A stretch of DNA of 5,458 nucleotides from Pseudomonadota bacterium (lineage in GTDB: Bacteria > Pseudomonadota > Alphaproteobacteria > Acetobacterales > Acetobacteraceae): positions 1-5,458 of the forward strand of contig JAJZFF010000597.1 of the NCBI GenBank assembly GCA_021805485.1, read 5' to 3'. Below the pieces are notes generated by a model. The model did not search any database, was not told the origin of the DNA, and worked only from the letters and a program-made list of their open reading frames with translations. The translations under genes were made by a program, and so were the position numbers. Of this stretch, positions 1 through 5,458 are shown piece after piece (within the stretch, counting starts at the first letter, position 1; each line of letters begins with the position of its first letter).

Positions 1-1
1 G

Positions 2-613
<612 letters not shown>

Positions 614-706
614 ACGCCGCGGATTGCCGCCGCCAAGCGAGGTTCCGCGCCGGCGGCGGACTGGCCACCGTCTCGAACTTCCACTAGCCTGCTACGACTA
701 TACGAT

Positions 707-710
707 GGAG
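707..710 (+). promoter_or_regulatory. Shine-Dalgarno site for the rmd-like gene
   Basis: GGAG lies 11 bases before the ATG at 722. The spacing is slightly long but acceptable, and it supports that ATG as the start. No other start codon in this frame near here has a comparable site. Confidence 0.5.
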
Positions 711-721
711 ACGCCTGGCTG

Positions 722-1618
722 ATGGGACAACTGACGCGGATACTTGTCACCGGCGCCGGCGGCTTCGTAGGCCGGCACCTGATGCCTGAACTCGGCCGCC
801 GCTTTCCCGAGGCCGAACTGGTTACCTTCCGCGCCGATATCGCCGACCCCGCCGCTACCGAGACCTCGGTGCGTGACCTCCGGCCGGATGCCTGCGTCCA
901 TCTCGCGGGCATCGCCGCCGTTCCCGAAGCGCGGGAGCACCCGCGCCGGGCCTTCGCGGTGAACCTCGATGGCACGCTGAATCTTGCCCGAGCCCTGCTT
1001 GCCCATGCGCCTGGCTGCCAACTGATCCATGCCGGAAGTGCCGACTGCTACGGAGCCAGCTTCCGCTCAGGCCAACCGCTGGACGAGTCGGCCCCGCTGG
1101 CGCCGCTCAACACCTATGCGGCAAGCAAGGCCGCAGCGGATCTGACCCTCGGCGCCATGGCGGCAGAGTCCGGACTGCGCGTGCTGCGCTTCCGTCCCTT
1201 CAACCATGTCGGCCCCGGGCAGAGCGAAGCCTTCGCCCTCGCCTCCTTTGCCGCCCAACTCCGCCGGATTGCCCGCGGCGATGCCGCGCCGGTGCTGCAT
1301 GTCGGCAATCTCGATGCCGAGCGCGACTTTCTTCATGTGGACGACGTGGTCCGCGCCTACGCGCTGGCGCTGGAACGTTCCGACGGCCTGCCCAACGGCA
1401 CGATCTTCAACATTGCCTCCGGCATCCCGCGCCGGATGCACGACATGGTCGAGGCGATGATCGCTTCTCTCGGCATCGATGTCGCCGTCGAGACCGATCC
1501 CGCTCGCCTTCGGCCTAGCGATATTCCAAGAGCGGTCGGCAATGCATCCCGTGCCGGAAACCTGCTCGGCTGGCACCCGGAGTACGGGATCGACGAGATC
1601 GTGCGCTCGGTACTCTAA
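722..1618 (+). CDS. rmd: GDP-4-dehydro-6-deoxy-D-mannose reductase (NAD-dependent epimerase/dehydratase family)
   Basis: The likely role is NAD(P)H-dependent reduction of the 4-keto group of GDP-4-keto-6-deoxy-D-mannose, giving GDP-D-rhamnose for polysaccharide synthesis in the cytoplasm. The 298-residue protein is full length for the family (about 300). It shows the Rossmann motif TGAGGFVG at 10-17, a serine in AGSADCYG at 104-111 (Ser106), the YxxxK pair Tyr132/Lys136 in YAASK, the substrate-loop motif RPFNHVGPGQ at 158-167, and VGNLDAERDFLHVDDVVRAY at 194-213. LRPSDIPR at 263-270 and a final LGWHP complete the usual C-terminal pattern. The FNHxGPGQ, VGNLDxxRDF and LRPxDxP motifs are those I associate with Rmd rather than with GDP-fucose synthase or UDP-galactose epimerase. 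The start is ATG 722, preceded by GGAG. It follows gmd on the same strand after 108 bp and probably works with it. The exact product stereochemistry (GDP-rhamnose or GDP-talose) cannot be settled from sequence alone. Confidence 0.85.
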   Translation: MGQLTRILVTGAGGFVGRHLMPELGRRFPEAELVTFRADIADPAATETSVRDLRPDACVHLAGIAAVPEAREHPRRAFAVNLDGTLNLARALLAHAPGCQLIHAGSADCYGASFRSGQPLDESAPLAPLNTYAASKAAADLTLGAMAAESGLRVLRFRPFNHVGPGQSEAFALASFAAQLRRIARGDAAPVLHVGNLDAERDFLHVDDVVRAYALALERSDGLPNGTIFNIASGIPRRMHDMVEAMIASLGIDVAVETDPARLRPSDIPRAVGNASRAGNLLGWHPEYGIDEIVRSVL

Positions 1619-1725
1619 ACGCCGTACCTGCGGCCCCGATGCGAAACGTTCCCTGAGGACACGGCTGGCAGCCCGACCAGAATCCGGCGACAGACTCCGC
1701 CGCCGCGCCAGGCTGCCGCCGCGGG

Positions 1726-1995
1726 TTAGACGCGTGTCTTGAGGGTCGGCGACGATTTGAAGCGCACGGTCTTTCCGGCCTTGACCTTGATGGGTTCGCC
1801 GCTGCGCGGATTGACCCCCTTGCGCGCCTTCGTCTTGCGAACCGTGAACGTGCCGAAACTCGGCAGCGTGAATTTGCCCTTCTTCTTCAGTTCCTTGACG
1901 ATCGCCTCGATAACGTCCGTCGCCGCCCGGTTGGCGGCGACGCCGGTAATCCCGGTCGAATTCTGAATGACATCCGTTATAAACGCTTTCGACAT
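1726..1995 (-). CDS. HU-family DNA-binding protein
   Basis: This is a small histone-like nucleoid protein that should dimerise and bend DNA without strong sequence preference. The 89-residue length matches the family (about 90). Residues 1-45 form the usual helical dimerisation part ending in ELKKKGKF; SFGTFTVRKTKARKG at 46-60 leads into the DNA-binding beta arm; the HU signature GVNPRSGEPIKVKAG is at 60-74, followed by KTVRFKSSPTLK. The Asn-Pro pair at the arm tip, which intercalates into DNA in HU/IHF proteins, is present (Asn62-Pro63). I prefer ATG 1995 over an in-frame TTG at 2010, because the AAAGG Shine-Dalgarno site lies between them and directly abuts the TTG. The gene converges on the rmd-like gene (107 bp between stops) and lies 133 bp downstream of the permease on the same strand, so it is probably transcribed alone. 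I cannot tell HU-alpha, HU-beta or another paralogue apart. IHF is less likely because no IHF-specific arm sequence is evident. Confidence 0.92.
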   Translation of the reverse strand: MSKAFITDVIQNSTGITGVAANRAATDVIEAIVKELKKKGKFTLPSFGTFTVRKTKARKGVNPRSGEPIKVKAGKTVRFKSSPTLKTRV

Positions 1996-2002
1996 GGCTA
2001 CG

Positions 2003-2007
2003 CCTTT
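2003..2007 (-). promoter_or_regulatory. Shine-Dalgarno site deciding the HU-family start
   Basis: On the minus strand AAAGG is followed by 7 bases and then the ATG at 1995, a standard spacing. The site sits immediately after the alternative TTG codon (2008-2010), so that codon could not use it. This fixes the shorter 89-residue product. Confidence 0.65.
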
Positions 2008-2031
2008 CAATGATTGCAGGCGATTCCTAGC

Positions 2032-2059
2032 ATTATTCGCTGCCCAAGCAAAGACGCAA
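2032..2059 (-). promoter_or_regulatory. Candidate sigma-70-type promoter for the HU-family gene
   Basis: On the minus strand a -35-like TTGCGT (2054-2059, 3 of 6 consensus bases) is followed by a 16-base spacer and a -10-like AATAAT (2032-2037, 5 of 6). Transcription would begin near 2025 and leave about 30 bases of leader before ATG 1995. The segment is markedly more AT-rich than the coding sequence around it. The -35 match is weak, so this is only a candidate. Confidence 0.35.
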
Positions 2060-2128
2060 AACAGGGGCCGATGAAACGAATAACACCGGATGCGATTTCG
2101 ATTCGCGACCTCCGGCGGCGCGATGCGC

Positions 2129-3139
2129 TCAGGCGCGGCGCAGTCGGCGCATGACCGTGCGCAGCAACCCGGTCTTCCAGGTATCCAGCATCACCGCGAG
2201 CAGGATGACGATGCCGATCACGAGTGGTTGCCAATAGGTATTGAGATCGAGCACGTCCATGCCTTCGGTCAATGTGCCGATCACGATTGCTCCAAGCAGT
2301 GCCCCAGCCACGCTGCCCGAACCGCCGAACAGACTCACCCCGCCCACGACCGCCGACGCGATTCCATCGAACAACGACGCGCCTGAACCGGCTGTCGGAT
2401 AACCGGACGCAAGTCGCGCGGCGAGGATCACCCCGGCAAGCCCGGCAATCGTTCCCGAAAGCGTAAAGCAAAGGATCTCGATCCGCGCGATGTTCACGCC
2501 CGCCAGCCAGGCGGAATGGCGATTGCCGCCAACGGCATAGACCTTGACGCCGAACGCGGTGCGGCTGAGCACCACATGCGCGGCCGCGGCGACGACCAGC
2601 ATGACGAGAACGCCGATCGGAATGATCTTCAGTACATAGCCCTGCCCAAGCGCGTTGAACGTGTTGCTGAAAATCGGAATCGGATTCGCCTGCGTCACGA
2701 TCAGCGGGATCGACGCGGCGACGCCCAGGGTCGCGAACGTCGTGACGAAGGCGGGAACATTGATGTAATGCGTGATCGAACCATTGATGAAGCCGACCAG
2801 CGCGCCTGCCAGGATGCCGCCGAGGATCGCTCCCGGCCAGCCGAGCGGCGTATGGTTGATCACCACGGCGGCGGTCACGCCGGACAGTGCCTGGATCGCG
2901 CCGACCGAAAGATCGATGCCGCCGATCAGCAGCACGAAGGTCTCGCTGACCGCCAGCAAGCCGATGGTGATCGTGTTGACGAGCAGGGTCGAGATATTGC
3001 CGATGGTCAGGAAGTTTCCTGTCAGCACCTCCATCCCCGCCATGATCAGCGCGAGAATGACGAAAATTCCCGTCTCCGGCGGCAGGCGGAAGCCCTTCCG
3101 TTGCGGGGTGGCTGTCGTGCTGGTGTCCTGTGTGGCCAT
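2129..3139 (-). CDS. Sugar ABC transporter permease, RbsC/CUT2 type
   Basis: This inner-membrane subunit forms the translocation path for a sugar or polyol delivered by the periplasmic binding protein. The 336-residue product fits the RbsC-like family (about 320-345). A polar N-terminus of about 22 residues precedes roughly ten hydrophobic segments, the first at about 24-40 and the last at about 303-321. Family motifs are LLIGGIDLSVGAI at 70-82, AVGGNRHSAWLAGVNI at 202-217 (the cytoplasmic loop expected to contact the ATPase), and DGIASAVVGGVSLFGGSGSV at 258-277. The frame is open to an upstream alternative start at 3250, but that would overlap the ATPase gene by 86 bp and add 37 residues with no family character. 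ATG 3139, 25 bp after the ATPase stop, is preferred even though its GGGG site (3148-3151) is a weak Shine-Dalgarno. The gene is the last of the three-gene operon. The substrate is unknown. Confidence 0.92.
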   Translation of the reverse strand: MATQDTSTTATPQRKGFRLPPETGIFVILALIMAGMEVLTGNFLTIGNISTLLVNTITIGLLAVSETFVLLIGGIDLSVGAIQALSGVTAAVVINHTPLGWPGAILGGILAGALVGFINGSITHYINVPAFVTTFATLGVAASIPLIVTQANPIPIFSNTFNALGQGYVLKIIPIGVLVMLVVAAAAHVVLSRTAFGVKVYAVGGNRHSAWLAGVNIARIEILCFTLSGTIAGLAGVILAARLASGYPTAGSGASLFDGIASAVVGGVSLFGGSGSVAGALLGAIVIGTLTEGMDVLDLNTYWQPLVIGIVILLAVMLDTWKTGLLRTVMRRLRRA

Positions 3140-3164
3140 GAAGATCGCCCCGGTTGCGGAAATG

Positions 3165-4670
3165 TCAGAGGGATTGTGCGAGAATCGAACGTGCCTCCGC
3201 CTCGGCGCGCGGAATCCCCGCCCCTTCGCAGACGCCGTGCCGGAATACATAGATCACGTCGGAAATTTCGAGAATCTCCTCGATCTCCGAGGAGCATACG
3301 AGCAGCGTATCGCCCGCCGCCGCCAACTCGCGGATCAGGGCATGGATCTCGGCCTTGGCGCCGATATCGACACCCTTTGTCGGCTCGGCGAGCAACAGGA
3401 TGCGGCTCCGCGCCGTTACCCATTTCGCGAAGATGACCTTCTGCTGGTTGCCGCCGGACAGGCGCCGCACGCTGGTTCCAAGCGGCGAGCGAATGGCCAG
3501 GCGGGTCGCCATGGCGCGCGCCTGCTCCGCCACTGCCGCATCGTCGAACCAGACCCCGCGAGAGAAACGGTCGATGCTGGCGAGCACGATGTTCTTGCCG
3601 ATCGTCATGTCGGGAATGAATCCGTTGGCCTTGCGATCGTCCGTCAGAAACCCGAAGCCTTTTGCCAGCGCCGCGCGCGGCGTTGTCGGCACATACGGTT
3701 CACCGGCCAGGCGGATCTCGCCACCCTGCATCGGCCGGACGCCGAACAACACCTCCAGCAGTTCAACCTGCCCGGCTCCGGCCACGCCGTACAGGCCGAC
3801 GACTCTTCCGGCATTGATCTCAAGACTCGCCGAGCGGCAATTGCCGCTCGAGAGGGCCTTTATGTCGAGCAGCGTGGTGCCGCCGAACGCGGTCCGTGGC
3901 GAGGCCTCGGCGAGCGGCGTGTCATCGCGCCGATGGCCGGTGATGTAATAGGCAAGATCCGCCTCCGAAAGATCGGCGCGCTCCGCGTCCAGCACGACAT
4001 CGCCGTCCTTCATCACCACGACATGATCGGCAACCGCGAGCGCCTCGCCGAGCTTGTGCGTCACAATGGCGATCGAGGTGCCGCCCGCCGCCAGCCGGCG
4101 GACCGTGTCGAGCAGGCGGGTGATCTCGCTCGCGTTCAGTGCCGACGTCGGCTCGTCGAGCAGCAGGAACCGGCCGCCCTTGTCGAGCGCGATGATGATC
4201 TCCAGCATCTGCCGGTCAGCCGGCGACAACGCTCCCGCCTCCATGTCCGGATCTGCGGCGAGGCCGTAAGTCGCCAGCGCCCTCCTGACATGTTCGCGCA
4301 TGGCGGTGCGGTTGGTGAACGGCCCGCGCCGCTTCTCCCGGTTGAGGAAGAAATTCTGCGTCACCGTAAGTTTCTCGATGATGCGCAGTTCCTGCCAGAC
4401 CACGGCAATGCCGTGCGCTTCGGCGATGCGCGGCGTCGTCAGCGTCACCGCCTCGCCATCCAGCAGGATATTGCCACCGGATGGCTGCTCGGCCCCACCG
4501 AGGATCTTCAGCGCCGTCGACTTGCCCGCGCCATTATGCCCAAGCAGCGCCGTCACTTCCCCGGCGCGGAGCGCGAAACTCACTCCGCGCACCACGGGAG
4601 CGGAATCGTACCGCTTGACGATTCCCGAAAGGGCCAGGCTGCCCGCCTGGCCGGTGGACATCGTCGTCAC
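3165..4670 (-). CDS. Sugar ABC transporter ATP-binding protein, RbsA/XylG/MglA type with two nucleotide-binding domains
   Basis: This cytoplasmic subunit powers sugar import through the permease encoded next to it. Its 501 residues match the double-domain family. Domain 1 (about 11-250) has Walker A GHNGAGKST at 44-52, Q-loop Gln93 in VWQEL, a variant signature LSPADRQM at 148-155, Walker B LLLDEPTSAL with Glu173, and switch His205 in VTHK. Domain 2 (about 265-500) has a P-loop lacking the lysine (GVAGAGQVE at 295-303), as is usual in this family, TDDRK at 343-347, and a perfect LSGGNQQK at 404-411. Its Walker B reads LLLAEPTKGVD, with Ala428 where Asp is expected (codon GCC at 3387-3389, minus strand). 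The GTG at 4670 overlaps the TGA of the binding-protein gene by 4 bp, suggesting translational coupling. An in-frame ATG at 4661 is an alternative start that changes only three residues. No clear Shine-Dalgarno site precedes either. Confidence 0.94.
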   Translation of the reverse strand: MTTMSTGQAGSLALSGIVKRYDSAPVVRGVSFALRAGEVTALLGHNGAGKSTALKILGGAEQPSGGNILLDGEAVTLTTPRIAEAHGIAVVWQELRIIEKLTVTQNFFLNREKRRGPFTNRTAMREHVRRALATYGLAADPDMEAGALSPADRQMLEIIIALDKGGRFLLLDEPTSALNASEITRLLDTVRRLAAGGTSIAIVTHKLGEALAVADHVVVMKDGDVVLDAERADLSEADLAYYITGHRRDDTPLAEASPRTAFGGTTLLDIKALSSGNCRSASLEINAGRVVGLYGVAGAGQVELLEVLFGVRPMQGGEIRLAGEPYVPTTPRAALAKGFGFLTDDRKANGFIPDMTIGKNIVLASIDRFSRGVWFDDAAVAEQARAMATRLAIRSPLGTSVRRLSGGNQQKVIFAKWVTARSRILLLAEPTKGVDIGAKAEIHALIRELAAAGDTLLVCSSEIEEILEISDVIYVFRHGVCEGAGIPRAEAEARSILAQSL

Positions 4671-5458
4671 GGATAAGCGATTTTCACCATCTCGTGGCAG
4701 TTGGCCTTACTGACGGTATAGGTCTTGGTGAGCACCAGCTTGGGAATGTTCTTGTCGCCATCGAGATATTTGATGATATTCGCCACCTCGATCTTCGACT
4801 CGACCGCGGGAGATTGCAGCGCGCCCGCCTTGTAGACCGAGTTCTGGCAGATCGCCTGCACGGCCTGCTGGCTGCCGGAAAGACCGATCACCGCGACCTT
4901 GCCAACCTTGTTGGCGGCGCGGATCGCATCCATCGCCCCAAGGCCGCTCGGTGCATTGATGTCGAAAATCACATTGACGTCGGGGTGCGCCGACAGCATC
5001 GCCGCCGTGGCGGACAGGCCGCCCGGCGTGGTCCCCTTCCCGTTCAGCCTCGACACGACGTGGATGTTCTTGTCGCCGTCGATGATTTTCTTGAAGCCCC
5101 TGTCCCGATCCTGCACCGAGGTCGCGAACGGATAATCGATCCACCCCAGCTTCACCGGCGCCCCGTGCAGAGCCGACTTGTCATAGGCGATGACTTCCTT
5201 CGCGGCATTCTCGCCAAGCTGGACATTGTTCGACTGGACGAATTCGACGATATGCCCGCCCGCGCGCTTGAGGGTTTTCATGTCGACATTGGTATCGATC
5301 GTGAAGACCGGGATATGCGCGTGATTGGCAGCGAGCACGGCGGACGAGGCCGCCGCCGCATCGGCGGGAGCGAACATGATCGCGTTGACATGCCGCTGGA
5401 TGAACGCCTCGACCTGGTTGAGCTGCTGCGCCTCGCTCATGTTGCCGCCATAATAGAT
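4667..5458 (-). CDS. Periplasmic sugar-binding protein of an ABC importer, RbsB-like (5' end outside window)
   Basis: This would be the periplasmic receptor for the transporter encoded downstream. The frame is still open at the right edge (residues before the ATG at 5440 read IYYGGN), so that ATG is internal and the signal peptide and the start of the first lobe lie outside. There are 263 visible residues ending in KIAYP and TGA 4667-4669. Type I periplasmic-binding-protein features (Peripla_BP_4 group) are NAIMFAPAD at 25-33, IPVFTIDTN at 49-57, SNNVQLGENAAKE at 76-88, DRDRGF at 117-122, AHPDVNVIFDIN at 157-168, GLGAMDAIRAANKVG at 172-186 and ALQSPAVESKIEVA at 213-226. By motif alignment with E. 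coli RbsB, the ligand positions Asp55, Arg118, Asn168 and Gln215 are kept, but Thr56, Ala169 and Ser194 replace Arg, Asp and Asp. The ligand is therefore probably not ribose. The gene overlaps the ATPase start by 4 bp and is the first visible gene of the operon; its promoter is outside the window. Confidence 0.9.
   Translation of the reverse strand: MYYGGNMSEAQQLNQVEAFIQRHVNAIMFAPADAAAASSAVLAANHAHIPVFTIDTNVDMKTLKRAGGHIVEFVQSNNVQLGENAAKEVIAYDKSALHGAPVKLGWIDYPFATSVQDRDRGFKKIIDGDKNIHVVSRLNGKGTTPGGLSATAAMLSAHPDVNVIFDINAPSGLGAMDAIRAANKVGKVAVIGLSGSQQAVQAICQNSVYKAGALQSPAVESKIEVANIIKYLDGDKNIPKLVLTKTYTVSKANCHEMVKIAYP

Noticed and set aside
627..659. Inverted repeat CCGCCGCC / GGCGGCGG (8-bp arms, 17-base loop) between gmd and the rmd-like gene
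   Set aside because: There is no T-run after it, and such GC-only repeats arise easily at this base composition, so it is not called as a terminator.
699..704. TATACG as a possible -10 element before the rmd-like gene
   Set aside because: No -35 element lies at a suitable distance, and transcription would begin at or beyond the Shine-Dalgarno site.
1619..1725. Possible bidirectional terminator between the convergent rmd-like and HU-family genes
   Set aside because: Only short imperfect repeats are visible, such as GGCTGGCAGCC at 1663-1673 (4-bp arms). There is no stable stem followed by T residues on either strand.
3140..3250. A longer permease start giving 37 more residues
   Set aside because: The extra part is Arg-rich, lacks family similarity and would overlap the ATPase gene by 86 bp. 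The ATG at 3139 gives the normal family length.
2516..3436. A 306-codon open frame on the + strand opposite the permease
   Set aside because: It is antisense to the permease coding sequence. The translation is dominated by Arg, Asp and Gly in a low-complexity pattern, as expected from the complement of hydrophobic codons.
2772..4676. A 634-codon open frame on the + strand, opposite the ATPase and part of the permease gene
   Set aside because: It is antisense to two genes with clear family motifs. Long antisense frames are common in GC-rich DNA with strong third-position bias, and its translation is rich in Arg/Ala/His with no recognisable domain.

Overview
The window looks like a piece of a GC-rich proteobacterial chromosome, most plausibly an alphaproteobacterium. 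That placement is inferred from the strong G/C third-position bias, the type of HU protein and the general look of the sugar-transport genes; no rRNA or other phylogenetic marker is present. Coding density is high: no gene-free stretch exceeds about 135 bp. Five protein genes are supported, two of them cut by the window edges. I found no RNA gene, CRISPR array, insertion sequence or attachment site.

Left part (about 1-1618, + strand): the C-terminal part of a GDP-mannose 4,6-dehydratase (gmd), then after a 108-bp gap a complete GDP-4-dehydro-6-deoxy-D-mannose reductase (rmd-like). Together these would convert GDP-D-mannose to GDP-4-keto-6-deoxy-D-mannose and then to GDP-D-rhamnose, a donor for surface polysaccharide (LPS O-antigen or exopolysaccharide).

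Middle (about 1619-2128): the rmd-like gene converges on a small HU-family nucleoid-protein gene read from the - strand. This gene has a clear Shine-Dalgarno site and a plausible promoter of its own just upstream.

Right part (2129-5458, - strand): a three-gene carbohydrate (CUT2/Rbs-type) ABC transporter operon in the order substrate-binding protein (5' end outside the window), double-domain ATPase (4-bp stop/start overlap), permease (25-bp gap). The periplasmic protein captures a sugar or polyol, the permease forms the channel, and the ATPase powers import. The substrate is not ribose by the residues I can read: two positions that normally supply sugar-binding aspartates in RbsB appear to be Ala and Ser. 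The ATPase's second nucleotide site is unusually degenerate, with Ala in place of the Walker B Asp.

I see no strong sign of a previously undescribed system. The points most worth a second look are the altered binding pocket of the substrate-binding protein and the degenerate second ATP site.
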